Positions 28,803 through 39,198 are shown, counted from the first letter of the stretch. The stretch is DNA of 64,000 nucleotides from Neobacillus pocheonensis (GCA_023702235.1 JAMQCR010000001.1:62001-126000), one strand, 5' to 3'. Numbers and translations are program-made. Notes: generated by a model not told the origin, from the sequence alone.

Positions 28803-30152
28803 ATGACACACGTTCGTTTTGATTACTCAAAAGCACTAAGCTTCTTTGGAGAACACGAGCTTACATACTTACGGGATGCTGTGAAAGTAGCTCACCATTC
28901 CCTGCATGAGAAAACTGGGGCGGGAAATGACTTTTTAGGATGGATTGACCTTCCAACGAACTATGATAAAGAAGAATTTTCCCGTATTCAAAAATCCGCT
29001 GAAAAAATCAAATCCGATTCCGATGTTTTACTCGTTATTGGTATTGGTGGTTCTTATCTAGGTGCTAGGGCAGCCGTTGAAATGCTTCAGCACAGTTTTT
29101 ACAATGCACTACCTAAAGAAAAACGCACAACCCCACAAATTATTTTTGTCGGGAACAGTATCAGTTCATCTTATATGACAAATGTGATAGACCTGCTCGA
29201 AGGAAAAGACTTCTCTATTAATGTCATTTCCAAATCAGGTACAACAACAGAGCCTGCAATCGCCTTCCGTATCTTCCGAAAGCTACTTGAAGAAAAGTAT
29301 GGCAAACAAGAAGCACGCAAAAGAATTTATGCTACTACAGATAAAGCACGCGGTGCCTTAAAAACCTTATCAAACGAAGAAGGATACGAAACCTTTGTGA
29401 TTCCGGATGATGTTGGCGGTCGTTATTCTGTGCTAACAGCAGTAGGCTTACTTCCTATAGCAGCAAGCGGTGCGAACATTGAAAAAATGATGGAAGGCGC
29501 AGCAAAAGCGCAAGAAGACTTTAGTCATTCCGAACTTGAAGATAATGCAGCCTACCAGTATGCGGCAGTAAGAAATGCTTTATATAATAAAGGTAAAACG
29601 ATTGAAATGCTGATTAATTATGAGCCAGGTCTTCAATATTTTTCTGAATGGTGGAAGCAATTATTCGGTGAAAGTGAAGGCAAAGACCAAAAAGGAATTT
29701 ATCCATCCTCTGCTAACTTCTCAACAGACCTGCATTCACTTGGACAATATGTTCAAGAAGGACGTCGCGATTTGTTTGAAACGGTTATTAAAGTAGATAA
29801 ACCTCGACACGAATTGACGATTGAAAAAGAGGAAAATGACCTTGATGGTTTAAATTATCTTGCCGGAAAAACGGTTGATTTTGTAAATAATAAAGCGTTT
29901 GAAGGAACAATGCTTGCCCATACAGACGGTGGCGTACCGAATTTAATTGTTTCGATTCCAGAGATGGACGAGTATACCTTTGGCTATCTTGTTTATTTCT
30001 TCGAAAAGGCATGTGCGATGAGTGGATACTTACTTGGAGTGAATCCATTTGATCAACCGGGCGTTGAAGCCTACAAGGTAAATATGTTTGCCTTATTAGG
30101 TAAACCTGGATTTGAAGAGAAAAAAGCTGAACTAGAAAAACGGTTAAAATAA
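28803..30152 (+). CDS. pgi: Glucose-6-phosphate isomerase
   Basis: 449 residues. Sugar-phosphate binding [55 protein letters not shown] and catalytic [21 protein letters not shown]: complete Pgi. Interconverts glucose-6-P and fructose-6-P, linking glycolysis to the pentose phosphate path (gnd is in the same window). RBS GGAGG. Terminator at 30158. Confidence 0.97.
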   Translation: MTHVRFDYSKALSFFGEHELTYLRDAVKVAHHSLHEKTGAGNDFLGWIDLPTNYDKEEFSRIQKSAEKIKSDSDVLLVIGIGGSYLGARAAVEMLQHSFYNALPKEKRTTPQIIFVGNSISSSYMTNVIDLLEGKDFSINVISKSGTTTEPAIAFRIFRKLLEEKYGKQEARKRIYATTDKARGALKTLSNEEGYETFVIPDDVGGRYSVLTAVGLLPIAASGANIEKMMEGAAKAQEDFSHSELEDNAAYQYAAVRNALYNKGKTIEMLINYEPGLQYFSEWWKQLFGESEGKDQKGIYPSSANFSTDLHSLGQYVQEGRRDLFETVIKVDKPRHELTIEKEENDLDGLNYLAGKTVDFVNNKAFEGTMLAHTDGGVPNLIVSIPEMDEYTFGYLVYFFEKACAMSGYLLGVNPFDQPGVEAYKVNMFALLGKPGFEEKKAELEKRLK

Positions 30153-30157
30153 TGTGG

Positions 30158-30193
30158 AAGAGTGCTGATGTTTTCGTCAGCACTCTTTTTATT
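30158..30193 (+). terminator. Terminator after pgi
   Basis: AAGAGTGCTGA / TCAGCACTCTT stem with 8-base loop and T5 run. Confidence 0.9.
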
Positions 30194-30255
30194 TTATAAA
30201 TGAAAGCGTCCTGTTTGGAGAAACTACTTGTTAATGAATAAAAGGGGGTATCATT

Positions 30256-30663
30256 TTGATTGAATTATCTTCAAAAGTGGAAGGAAAACAGTTTGATTTG
30301 TATAAACTAGAACAAAAATTAAAGCCAATCGGATATTCGATTGGCGGAAACTGGGATTATGATCATGGTGCATTTGACTATAAAATTGATGATGAAGAAA
30401 GCTATCAGTTTTTACGGCTGCCCTTTACCTCCATTGACGGACAACTTGATGCCAGAAATTGCACGGTTAAGTTAGGGAGACCTTTCCTTTTGTCTCATAT
30501 ATATGAAAACGGACTTGATGATGATGCTAGTACGGGCAACTTTTCTGGTGCAATAAATCAATTTCAGGAGCCTGTCGACAAAGATGGACGTGTTCCGGAC
30601 CGCTTTGTTGATATTGGTAGAACACTTGTGCAAGAGCTGGAAACAATTCTTTTATCAGATTAA
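30256..30663 (+). CDS. yugN: YugN-like family protein
   Basis: 135 residues. GYSIGGNWDYDHGAFDYKID and QFLRLPFTSIDGQLD match the YugN family; its place between pgi and yugO matches B. subtilis. Start is TTG at 30256 with AAGGGGG upstream. Function unknown. Confidence 0.88.
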   Translation: MIELSSKVEGKQFDLYKLEQKLKPIGYSIGGNWDYDHGAFDYKIDDEESYQFLRLPFTSIDGQLDARNCTVKLGRPFLLSHIYENGLDDDASTGNFSGAINQFQEPVDKDGRVPDRFVDIGRTLVQELETILLSD

Positions 30664-30665
30664 GG

Positions 30666-31653
30666 TTATCTAAAAATTAACAGTAAGTCGTCCTTTTCGA
30701 TTTCAAAAGAGTGGGAAGGGTTCAGAAACGTTTCTTCCCCTCTTTTAATGCCAATGAGTAAAATCCCTGTAGCTAAAAATGCATAACAGGTCTCCCTAAA
30801 GGTTTTCCCGATATCACTTTCATTGATTGTTTGGGCTGACAACCTACTTTCCTGAAGGTGATGGACAAAATCAGATAATAGCCCGTCACCATTGGAATGC
30901 AGGCTATTTACCATAAACACGCTCGTTAATTTATTCGATTGAATCACTTCATCTGCACCGGCCCTTAAGGCATTGATTACTTGTTCGGCCGTTAAAATTT
31001 CGACGATACATTTTACCTGTGAACATAAACCTTTAATGGTCAGTAGTGTTAAGATACTGTTCATATCAGCTTGAAGTTCATCATTTCCTCTGTCCGCGGT
31101 AATGAGGACCTTCTCCGCTCTTTCAATATCACTTTTTAAAATGGTCTCATCCACATGGGCCTTTCCCTTGGATAAAGTGGACAAACCTCGAATGCACGGG
31201 ATTTGCTTGAAGTGTTTCGTCAATTAATACGATCATTTGCGAGTACCTTGTACTAGTAAGCTTGGTGATTAGCTCTCGGGATCTTTCATTCCAGCCGATG
31301 ATAATGATATGGCCTTCCCCTTTAAAAGCAATTTTTCCTTCGGCAAACGCATCTTGTTTCGTGACAGCCGCAGCAGCCAAAGTTCCAAAATAGGATGAAA
31401 CGAATCCGACCCCAAGCAAAACAAGGATTACAGCAGTTAATCTGCCCAACATTGTATGTGGAACATAATCCCCGTAACCTACGGTTGATGCTGTTATAAT
31501 TGCCCACCAAATCCCATCGAAAACAGATGGAAATGTTTTTGGTTCTAACAGATGTATTGATATTCCAAATGTCAGAAACACTAGTAATGCCATCACTAGA
31601 ATCCGAACCATGAGAGGCAATCGTAAAAAGCTTATATAGATACGGTTGGGCAC
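30666..31653 (-). pseudogene. yugO: Potassium channel YugO/MthK-like, frame interrupted
   Basis: About 328 residues when repaired. First part (31653 to about 31160): one TM helix, pore helix and selectivity filter ITASTVGYGDYVPHTMLG, second TM, then RCK start HIIIIGWNERSRELITKL. The second frame carries the rest of the RCK/TrkA-N domain (VLITADRGNDELQADM, INALRAGADEVIQSNKLTSV) and a TrkA-C-like tail. YugO is the B. subtilis K+ channel involved in biofilm electrical signalling. The break is at GGGCC near 31157-31161. GTG at 31653 follows AAGGTG. Confidence 0.88.
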
Positions 31654-31899
31654 GGCAATCACCTTATTTCTTTTTAAACTTATGTGCTTTTTGACCACAG
31701 AGCTCCGGCATTTTCTTACTACTTTCACTATTATTGACCAAAAAGCCTTGAATAAACGATTGTCTGATTTTCGATATTTCTTTTTTGTTTACAAAAAGGT
31801 CTCTTTTTTTTATTTTTCCTACTTGTTTTTGATACTTAAAACTAATAAATTAATGTTAATAACATGAATATATAACGAAAGTGAAAAGAGGGTGAAGGC

Positions 31900-32064
31900 A
31901 TGACTATAAGCATGAGCTCACTGTTGACTACTATCGAAAATACGAGATTAGAAATGATTGATTTAGCCCATCAATATGGATATTGCAGCCCGTATGTAGT
32001 GCAGTGCAGCCAAAAACTCGATACCCTTTTAAATGATTATCATAATACAAAAATAAAACACTAA
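31900..32064 (+). CDS. Spo0E-like aspartyl-phosphate phosphatase
   Basis: 54 residues, missed by length-limited gene finding. It contains the family signature SQKLDTLLNDY (S-x2-LD, near residue 37), preceded by a helix TRLEMIDLAHQYG. Spo0E-type phosphatases dephosphorylate Spo0A~P and so delay sporulation. ATG at 31900 with GAGGGTG upstream. It ends immediately before a strong terminator. Together with kapB/kapD this adds another phosphorelay modulator to the window. Confidence 0.85.
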   Translation: MTISMSSLLTTIENTRLEMIDLAHQYGYCSPYVVQCSQKLDTLLNDYHNTKIKH

Positions 32065-32104
32065 ACAAAGAGGCTGACCTTTATAGGTCAGCCTCTTTGT
32101 TTGC
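32064..32104. terminator. Bidirectional terminator Spo0E-like / galU
   Basis: Perfect AACAAAGAGGCTGACCT / AGGTCAGCCTCTTTGTT stem with TTAT-type loop; the galU stop lies within its 3' arm. Confidence 0.92.
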
Positions 32105-32964
32105 TTTCATTAATGAATCCAGTAGGTACTGTTCAAGCTGTTTTTTTAAGTCAGGACGCTTTAAGGCAAAATCAATGGATGCTTGTAAAAAGCCGAATTT
32201 ATCTCCTACATCATATCGTTTTCCTTGGATGAGGTAAGAAAAAATAGGTTCCCTTGAGAGTAAGAGGTCTATGGCTTCTGTTAATTGTATTTCGCCTTTT
32301 GCATCAGGAGTTATTCTTTCCAGCATTTCAAAAATCATAGGGCTTAAAATATATCTTCCCACAATCGCTTGAGTAGAAGGTGCAGCTTCGACCGAGGGTT
32401 TCTCTACTAGGCTTTGAACTTTATACATGTCTTGATAACGATAGGAATAATTGACGATTCCATATTTGACTACATCTAGGCGTGGGACCTCTTTACAACC
32501 AAGGATACTTGATTGAACTTCTTGATATTTATTAATCATTTGCCTTAAGGCTGGCGTTTCGCTGTCAATAATATCATCTCCGAGGAGAACGGCAAACGGC
32601 TCATTTCCAATAAATTTCCTGGCACAAAGAATCGCATGACCAAGTCCTAGGGGTTCTTTTTGACGGACATAATGGATATCCGCTAAATTTGAGATATTTT
32701 GGACCACTTTAAGCATGTTATATTTTCCAGTTATTTTTAACTGCATCTCTAATTCCAGTGATTTATCGAAATGATCTTCGATGCCCGTTTATTTTTACCG
32801 GTAACAATGATAATATCCTCAATTCCTGAAAGTACAGCTTCTTCAATAATGTATTGAATCATCGGTTTATCTACAATTGGAAGCATTTCTTTCGGCTGTG
32901 CTTTAGTTGCTGGCAAAAATCGAGTACCTAAACCAGCGGCAGGAATGACGGCTTTTTTAATCAT
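32081..32964 (-). pseudogene. galU: UTP--glucose-1-phosphate uridylyltransferase, frame interrupted
   Basis: About 294 residues after repair. [20 protein letters not shown] with nucleotide-binding GLGTR and Lys, [14 protein letters not shown], then after the break (near 32783-32786) QKEPLGLGHAILCARKFIG, FAVLLGDDI and VEKPS. Forms UDP-glucose for wall teichoic acid or glycolipid glucosylation. The coding-strand run CGGGCATCG is restored by CGGGCCATCG. RBS AGGAG before the ATG. Divergent from a glycosyltransferase. Confidence 0.93.
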
Positions 32965-33125
32965 GAATTCAACTCCTTGTTATTTTCTACCTGTTTTTAT
33001 CCTATGCAGAGGAAAAAAGATTTAGTAGGTTTTGATTTTTTCTTCCATTATTTGTGAATAAAATCCAGCTCGTATGCGAAATTTAAATGAATAGTGACAT
33101 TTATTGACAACGGGGGTATATGCAA

Positions 33126-34163
33126 ATGATGGAACCAATTCTTACTATTGTGGTGCCATGTTATAACGAGGAGGCAGTTTTGCATGAGACGATTTTTCAG
33201 CTTCAACAATTAATGGTGGACCTTGTGAATGAGAATTTAATTTCTCATCATAGTCGAATTTTATTTGTTGATGACGGAAGTAAGGATGATACATGGGAGA
33301 TTATTTATAAAGAAGGATTAAGAAACGAGTATGTTCGCGGTTTAAAATTATCAAGAAATGTTGGACATCAAAATGCATTATTGGCAGGTTTATTTACAGC
33401 TAAGGATTCCTCTGATTGTGTGCTATCGATTGATGCCGATCTCCAGGATGATATTGAAGTAATACGAGAGTTTATCGATAAATTTAATACTGGATGCGAG
33501 ATTGTCTACGGCGTCCGTAAGTGCCGCGATAAAGATACATTCTTTAAACGGAGCACTGCCCAAGGATTTTACAGAATCATGAAAAAAATGGGTGTTGATC
33601 TTGTTTATAATCATGCTGATTTCCGTTTAATGAGCAGGAGGGCAATACAAGAATTGGAACGATTTAATGAAGTGAATTTATTTTTAAGAGGGATAGTACC
33701 CCTCCTTGGCTTTCGGTCCTCTGTTGTTTATTATGATCGGAAGGAACGGCAGGCCGGTGTGACGAAATATCCATTTAAAAAAATGCTTGGATTTGCCTTC
33801 GACGGCATTACTTCCTTTTCGGTTTCCCCAATTCGGTGGGTATTGTTGATTGGATTTATTTCTTTTTTTATGAGTCTCTTATTTGGAGTTTATTTTTTAA
33901 CACTTAAATTTTTAGGCGGTACGCAAACAGGCTGGACATCCCTTATTACTTCCATCTGGCTAATTGGTGGTTTGCAGCTTATTGCTATCGGCTTGATTGG
34001 AGAATATGTAGGGAAAATTTATAAGGAGGCTAAACAGCGTCCAAAGTATATTGTCGATATTGATTCTTTTAATATGCCTATACCGCGACATCTTCTGCTT
34101 AATAAAAGAGTGGAGGATGAGTATTATCCTTTGGAACATCGGAATCGGTCTGAAACTAATTAA
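33126..34163 (+). CDS. Family 2 glycosyltransferase, polyprenyl-phosphate (GtrB/YkoT-like)
   Basis: About 346 residues. GT-A domain: TIVVPCYNEEAVLHETI, LFVDDGSKDDTWEII, the DXD region LSIDADLQDD, and NHADFRLMSRRAIQEL. Two C-terminal TM helices (WVLLIGFISFFMSLLFGVYF and LIGGLQLIAIGLIGEYVGKI) and the KRPKY-type tail (KQRPKYIVD). This is the DPM1-like group that transfers a sugar from UDP-glucose to undecaprenyl phosphate, feeding envelope glycosylation. galU lies divergently beside it, consistent with a shared role. ATG at 33126 spaced well from GGGGG. Confidence 0.9.
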   Translation: MMEPILTIVVPCYNEEAVLHETIFQLQQLMVDLVNENLISHHSRILFVDDGSKDDTWEIIYKEGLRNEYVRGLKLSRNVGHQNALLAGLFTAKDSSDCVLSIDADLQDDIEVIREFIDKFNTGCEIVYGVRKCRDKDTFFKRSTAQGFYRIMKKMGVDLVYNHADFRLMSRRAIQELERFNEVNLFLRGIVPLLGFRSSVVYYDRKERQAGVTKYPFKKMLGFAFDGITSFSVSPIRWVLLIGFISFFMSLLFGVYFLTLKFLGGTQTGWTSLITSIWLIGGLQLIAIGLIGEYVGKIYKEAKQRPKYIVDIDSFNMPIPRHLLLNKRVEDEYYPLEHRNRSETN

Positions 34164-34166
34164 TTC

Positions 34167-34203
34167 AATTCAAGAGTTTTCCTTGCAAAGGAAACCTCTT
34201 TTT
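34167..34203 (+). terminator. Terminator after glycosyltransferase
   Basis: AAGAGtTTTCC / GGAAAcCTCTT stem, T5 run. Confidence 0.78.
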
Positions 34204-34289
34204 GGGTTAAAATATTTTTGTCGTACAACCCTCCATTCATGAATAAATATAGGTAGACAGGCTTCTGCGCTAATGGGGGAGAGATTTGT

Positions 34290-34916
34290 ATGAATGTTTT
34301 TCTTAGCTATATTTTGTTGGGGCTATCGCTTGCTGCTCCTATAGGACCGATTAATGCAGCTCAAATTGATCGGGGAATAAGAAATGGCTTTATGCACGCC
34401 TGGCTTATTGGGGTAGGAGCAGTGGTTGCAGACGGTGTTTATATGCTGGTGGTTTACATAGGGATTGTACAGTTTCTTGAAAATTCATTTATGAAAACCT
34501 TTTTATGGTTCTTTGGTTGTTTTGTACTAATCTACACAGGTGTTGAGACCCTTTTAAATGCAAACAAATTGAATTTGGAGAACAGTAGAAGTAGAGAACC
34601 TCTTATTAAGTCCTTTTTCTCCGGTTTTTTTATGTCAATCTCTAACCCGTTAACGATTTTATTTTGGCTAGGGATTTATGGTTCTGTTCTTGCGAAGACA
34701 GTGGCCTCCTATGAAAGCAGCCAATTGATTCTATACAGCAGTGCTATTTTTATGGGGCTTCTCATTTGGGATATCACAATGGCAGGAATCGCGAGTAACT
34801 TTCGCAAATTTTTAACTTCACAGTTGCTAGTGGGGATTTCGCTGTTGTCAGGTGTTTCTTTGATTGGTTTTGGCATTTACTTTGGATTTCAAGCTTTTAC
34901 TACCCTTTTCGGATAA
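34290..34916 (+). CDS. LysE family translocator
   Basis: 208 residues with six predicted TM helices. Signature GLSLAAPIGPINAAQIDRGI at residues 12-31, then GAVVADGVYMLVVY and SNPLTILFWLGIYG match LysE/RhtB exporters. It should export amino acids or related compounds; substrate unknown. RBS GGGGGAGAG before ATG. Confidence 0.9.
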   Translation: MNVFLSYILLGLSLAAPIGPINAAQIDRGIRNGFMHAWLIGVGAVVADGVYMLVVYIGIVQFLENSFMKTFLWFFGCFVLIYTGVETLLNANKLNLENSRSREPLIKSFFSGFFMSISNPLTILFWLGIYGSVLAKTVASYESSQLILYSSAIFMGLLIWDITMAGIASNFRKFLTSQLLVGISLLSGVSLIGFGIYFGFQAFTTLFG

Positions 34917-34921
34917 AATAA

Positions 34922-34956
34922 ATAGCCGGCGAAACAAATCGCCAGCCTCGTTTTGT
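34922..34956. terminator. Terminator LysE / APC permease
   Basis: GCcGGCGA / TCGCCaGC stem with ACAAA-type loop and T4 tail; convergent genes. Confidence 0.7.
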
Positions 34957-34957
34957 C

Positions 34958-36294
34958 CTAAGCGGTAGGCCATGGATTTAAAACTTCTTTTTTATTCCAC
35001 ACTCGATTCATAATTAAAGTAATCACGCCGATAATCCCGACAAACAATAAACTAATAAAAAACCCTGGTCTACTTGTTTCATGAAAGAGGGTGCCACTAA
35101 CAGCAATTAAAATAAAGATGGCACCAACAGCGTATTTCATTTTATCTTTGGTTTTTAATTCTAAAATTTTTCTTGAAGATGCAAGAATAAATAGCCAATT
35201 GTAAAGCAGCATGAGCCCTGCAGCAGTTGTTAAATACTCATATATACGACCTGGCATCACCAATGCTGTCACAATAGAAGCTGAAATTCCAATTATTGTG
35301 AGAATCAGGGCTGGAAGTGGGACTTGTAATTTCCCTTTCCTTGAAAAGATTTTCGGTGCGTCGCCCTCTTCAGAAAGAGTGACAAGAATGCTTGTGACGG
35401 CAAATAGGGAGGCTGTCATTGTTGAAAAACCAGCAATAATTAATGCAGCATTAAAAAGATGTGGCACAAAGGATAGATGATAATTAGCCAATGCGACAAC
35501 AAACGGGCTTTCCTTTGAATTAAAGGCACTCCAAGCCACCATCAGCACGGCAAGTCCAATAGAAAGGATATAGATGATGGTCAAAGTGAAAAGCATTACC
35601 TTTCCTGCTTTAGGTGCTTCCTTGGGGTCCTTCAATCTTGTTGCCATTAACCCCAATATTTCAATTCCTCCAAATGCGTAAAAGGCGAAAATAACAGATG
35701 ACCACAACCCTTTTATCCCTCCTGGGAATATACCCTTTGCATTTTTCGGATATTGAATGGGGTGCTTCCCATCGATGACTCCGAAAAGAGCCAATGCTGC
35801 AATAATGATAAACATTAAGATGGCTGAAATTTTAAGAATGCCAATACATTTTCCATTTTGTTTAATACTTTTACTCCGATTACTAAGACAACTAGTCCTA
35901 AAAGAGCATAACCCGATGCAAAAGCCCATAGGGGGACTTTCGGAAACCAAAAACGGGAAAAAATAGAGAGTGCCGTCAGTTGGCTGCCCATAATGAGCAT
36001 TTCCGAACACCAATATACCCACCCACTGCTGAACCCAGCCCATCTACCGTAAGCCTCTTTCGCATAGGTTCTAAAACCCCCCTTTTGGGGATCCTGGACC
36101 GTCATTTTTGAAAGGGCATCAAAAACGAAGTAAGTACCAAAAGCCGCAATAATGAATGAAAGTAAAATCGAGGGTCCTGCCATTTTTATCCCAAGACTAG
36201 AACCAAGGAAAAATCCCGTCCCAATCGTACAGGCTACCCCAAATAAAGAAAGCTGCCACCATTTCATATCGTTTTTCTCTTGAGTTTCCCCCAT
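34958..36294 (-). pseudogene. APC family amino acid permease, frame interrupted
   Basis: About 445 residues after repair, 11-12 TM helices. N-terminal GVACTIGTGFFLGSSLGIKM is the APC substrate-binding GTG-type motif; later FAFYAFGGIEILGLMATRLKD. The break at 35830-35833 is a shortened A run (coding strand TTAAAATTTC for TTAAAAATTTC): the first frame ends VLAFLKFQPS and the next continues KISAILMFIIIAALALFG. Amino acid uptake, substrate not evident. RBS AAAGGAGGAG before ATG. Confidence 0.88.
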
Positions 36295-36329
36295 TTTAGC
36301 TCCTCCTTTGGGTAATAAATCATTTAAAA

Positions 36330-36352
36330 AGGTTGGGAATCCACTCCCAACC
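36330..36352 (-). terminator. Terminator of the small minus-strand gene
   Basis: AGGTTGGGA / TCCCAACCT perfect stem with 6-base loop. Confidence 0.8.
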
Positions 36353-36387
36353 TCATATTACATTTATATAATTACTGATAAAAAACA

Positions 36388-36549
36388 CTACAAATTACGA
36401 CCAGTTGCTCCCACCGACTTATCGGTATTATCTTGATTGTTATATTCTGCATCATTAAGGCCAGGTTTTTGATTTTTGCCACTTCCTAAATATTCGCCCT
36501 GATGCGCTTGTTGAGTTTTAGCAAACTTGTCAAAGTTTTCATTGACCAC
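36388..36549 (-). CDS. Small hydrophilic Asn/Gln/Gly-rich protein
   Basis: 53 residues from a GTG at 36549 with GAGGGGA upstream. Composition is Asn, Gln, Gly, Lys-rich without hydrophobic segments (for example QAHQGEYLGSGKNQ and NNQDNTDKSVGATG), reminiscent of small spore proteins of the SASP type but I cannot match a named family. A clean terminator follows, which supports a real gene. Confidence 0.55.
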   Translation of the reverse strand: MVNENFDKFAKTQQAHQGEYLGSGKNQKPGLNDAEYNNQDNTDKSVGATGRNL

Positions 36550-36735
36550 AAGTTCCCCTCATTTCTTTTCATAATATTTAATACCTATTAAGATACACGC
36601 TCAAAAAAATCTTATTCCACCACCTGCAATAGAAATATTTAGGATTTTGATGAAAATAAAAATTTATTACATAATCAAACGCTAATTCATTGAAAATAAG
36701 AAGAAATGATTTGACGAAGACGCTTTCGCTTTTTT

Positions 36736-36798
36736 TGTCTAGCTTCAGGCGCCATCGGCTCAAGGTCATAAGCCATAAGCGGGCGCCTTCAGCTTTTC
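36736..36798. repeat. Interspersed repeat, short copy 4
   Basis: TGTCTAGCTTCAGGCGCC at the start, GGTCATAAGCCATAAG in the middle, GGGCGCCTTCAGCTTTT at the end; GGCGCC ends can pair. It lies just upstream of the yteA-like gene. Confidence 0.65.
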
Positions 36799-36820
36799 TA
36801 TTTTGAAAGGGGTTTGTACT

Positions 36821-37579
36821 ATGTTATCGACACAGCAACTAGCTGAGTTACGCTTACAATTATTGAAAGAAAAGACTGAAGTGGAAGAACATTTTAACCA
36901 AAATGACCATTTTGGTTTAGAACGTGGTCATGATCATGAGTCAATGGGCGAACTATCCAGTTATGATAACCATCCAGCTGACGATGCTACCGAACTGTAT
37001 GAGCGCGGAAAGGACATAGCTTTAAATGAACATTATGAATTGCTGCTTAGTAATATAGATAGAGCCCTTGAGGCAATGGAAAACGGAACGTATGGAAAAT
37101 GTGAGGTTTGTGGTAAAGATATCCCTATCGAGCGACTAGAAGCCCTGCCTAATACAACTTATTGTAAGGAGCATAGTCCAGATCAGGTTGTTTCTCACGA
37201 TCGTCCAGTGGAAGAAGGCGTATTGATGCCGCCTTGGGGGAAGTTTGATATGGACGAAAAGGATGAAGATGTTGCTTTCGATGCGGAGGACTCCTGGCAG
37301 GCTGTGGCCAAATGGGGAACATCAGAAACACCTTCAGATTTGGCATTTCCGCAGGATGAATACAATGATATCTATATTGAAGCAGATGAGCATGTTGGAT
37401 ACGTAGAGGACTTTGAGAACTTTGTCGGTAATGATATGTATGGAAAAAATATTAAGGTTTACCCAAATCCAGAACATGAACGCTATGAGGATGCTCTGGA
37501 TGACGAAGGGATTATGACAAGCTTTGGGGATTTACCTGCATATGAACATGACCCATATGTGGATGATGATAAACGATGA
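36821..37579 (+). CDS. yteA: YteA family protein with TraR/DksA-type zinc finger
   Basis: 252 residues. N-terminal coiled-coil-like domain (QQLAELRLQLLKEKTEVEEH), DNHPADDATELYERGKDIAL (DksA-like hinge), then zinc finger CEVCGKDIPIERLEALPNTT with YCKEH; the fourth ligand looks like His rather than Cys. The long acidic C-terminus (many Asp/Glu) ends HDPYVDDDK. YteA is a sporulation-linked yteA/ylyA-type protein. RBS AAAGGGG, ATG at 36821. Confidence 0.88.
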   Translation: MLSTQQLAELRLQLLKEKTEVEEHFNQNDHFGLERGHDHESMGELSSYDNHPADDATELYERGKDIALNEHYELLLSNIDRALEAMENGTYGKCEVCGKDIPIERLEALPNTTYCKEHSPDQVVSHDRPVEEGVLMPPWGKFDMDEKDEDVAFDAEDSWQAVAKWGTSETPSDLAFPQDEYNDIYIEADEHVGYVEDFENFVGNDMYGKNIKVYPNPEHERYEDALDDEGIMTSFGDLPAYEHDPYVDDDKR

Positions 37580-37643
37580 TATAGAAAACTCGTCGAATGG
37601 TGAGTCTGTAAAAGATGAGGCATAGTTGCCCTTATTCCAAAAA

Positions 37644-37675
37644 GAAAACAGCTTTCATTTAGGAGAGCTGTTTTC
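37644..37675. terminator. Terminator yteA / DUF4025 gene
   Basis: GAAAACAGCT / AGCTGTTTTC stem; convergent. Confidence 0.8.
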
Positions 37676-37683
37676 TCTGATTT

Positions 37684-37895
37684 TTATTCTTTCGCAAAGC
37701 CTTTTTGCTGAGTGGGAATATCCTTTCCGTTCCCATCCTCAATGGCTGCTCCGATATCGCCCTCCATGTATGTATCACTTACCTGCTCATGGGTGGTGGC
37801 AAGACCTGCTGATAGAGAATCACTCTTTTGATAATCACTAGTATGGAAGGTGCGGCAGCTATTTCCGTATTTTCATTTGAATTTTTTTTATCCAA
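37684..37895 (-). pseudogene. YozQ-like DUF4025 small protein, frame interrupted
   Basis: About 70 residues. From a TTG at 37895 (AAAGGAGTG upstream) it reads MDKKNSNENTEIA, then one base short at 37853-37857 it continues TFHTSDYQKSDSLSAG and LATTHEQVSDTYMEG with GNGKDIPTQQKGF, the DUF4025/YozQ pattern. The coding-strand GCTGCCGC would be GCTGGCCGC. Neither part is long enough for a usual length cutoff. Function unknown. Confidence 0.7.
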
Positions 37896-38001
37896 GTTAA
37901 ACACTCCTTTTAGTAAAATTGATACAAGCGTATTTTCTTCCTTTTAGTCCCGTCTTACTCCTATTAAATGTTAAAAATAAAATAGTCAGGAGTTGATTAT
38001 A

Positions 38002-38139
38002 ATGAAAAAGGAAAACCAATTTCCAACAAGGAAGGATCTAGATGAAGCGTTTCACTTCCTTCATGATCAAATAAACAGGATTTCAGTTGAAGAGGAAAAA
38101 GAAATGGTGATAAGCGAAAAAGAAGTGCAGGAACTATAA
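38002..38139 (+). CDS. Very small acidic protein of unknown function
   Basis: 45 residues from ATG at 38002 with AGGAG 9 bases upstream. Highly charged helix (VEEEKEMVISEKEVQEL) preceded by DLDEAFHFLHDQINRIS. No family recognised. Confidence 0.5.
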   Translation: MKKENQFPTRKDLDEAFHFLHDQINRISVEEEKEMVISEKEVQEL

Positions 38140-38301
38140 ACGATAATAAATTAAAATAGCTGTAGCCTTTTTCCCACCAGCGGTACGAAGAATCAAACTT
38201 GAGTCCTACCAACGAAGGTGCATGGAGGCAATATTTTTTCTCTAGACCCATCTACCTTTTATTTGGTATGATTTCAAGAGAAATTTTCGGGGTGGTTTAA
38301 T

Positions 38302-39198
38302 ATGGAAATGAGAGAGACACTGGCTCGAAAAGTTGCCTGGATCAGTGTGGTTAGTAACTTGGTACTAACACTAGGGAAAATAATTATTGGCTTTATTGGA
38401 AACAGTGATGCTGTATTTGCTGATGGGATTCATTCTGCTGCTGACGTATTTGCATCGGTCATTGTTGTTCTTGTAATAAAAATTGCGAATAAACCTGCGG
38501 ATAAAGAACACCCATATGGACATGGAAAGGCAGAAGTCATCGTTTCCGAAATTATCGGGATTTTGCTTTTTCTTGTTGCCATCTATGTTGTTTACGAAGG
38601 AATAAGTGGTTTTTTCCACAAAGTTGAAACGCCAAGCTTTTTAGCCATGTGGGTTGCACTATTTTCATTTATTATCAAAATTATTTTGTATCGGACTTCA
38701 TTAAGCGTAGCAAAACAGAATAATAGTAAGGCAATTGAAGCTATTGCTTTTGACCATAAAGCAGATATTGTTGCGTCTATCGCTGCTGCAATTGGGGTCC
38801 TGATTTCTATTATAGGTGTTCAATTTCATTTTCCCTTCTTAGTTTATGGTGATAAGGCAGCCAGTATTTTTGTCGCATTTTTAATTTTTAAAATTTCAAA
38901 AGAAATGATAACGGAAGCATTTGATATCCTACTGGAGCGTAATATTAACACAGAGATACTGCAGGATTATATTTCCATCGTTTCGGAATTTCAAGAAGTT
39001 AAGAGAATCGACCGAATCAGGGCAAGAGAACATGGCCATTATGTTTTAGTCGACATTCGGATCGCCATTGACCATTCGAAAACGATAAAAGAGGGACATG
39101 ATTTATCTAAAGCAATCAAAAAAAAATTAATGGAGAAAAATGATAATATTGAAGAAGTGTTAATTCATTTAAATCCTTACTATTCACAGAATCACTAA
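38302..39198 (+). CDS. Cation diffusion facilitator (CDF) transporter
   Basis: 298 residues, six TM helices then a C-terminal cytosolic domain. Metal site motifs: FADGIHSAADVFAS (HxxxD) near residue 46 and FDHKADIVASIAA (HxxxD) near residue 151, plus DKEHPYGHGKAEV. Exports divalent cations (Mn, Zn or Fe) driven by protons. RBS GGGGTGG, ATG 38302. Confidence 0.92.
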   Translation: MEMRETLARKVAWISVVSNLVLTLGKIIIGFIGNSDAVFADGIHSAADVFASVIVVLVIKIANKPADKEHPYGHGKAEVIVSEIIGILLFLVAIYVVYEGISGFFHKVETPSFLAMWVALFSFIIKIILYRTSLSVAKQNNSKAIEAIAFDHKADIVASIAAAIGVLISIIGVQFHFPFLVYGDKAASIFVAFLIFKISKEMITEAFDILLERNINTEILQDYISIVSEFQEVKRIDRIRAREHGHYVLVDIRIAIDHSKTIKEGHDLSKAIKKKLMEKNDNIEEVLIHLNPYYSQNH

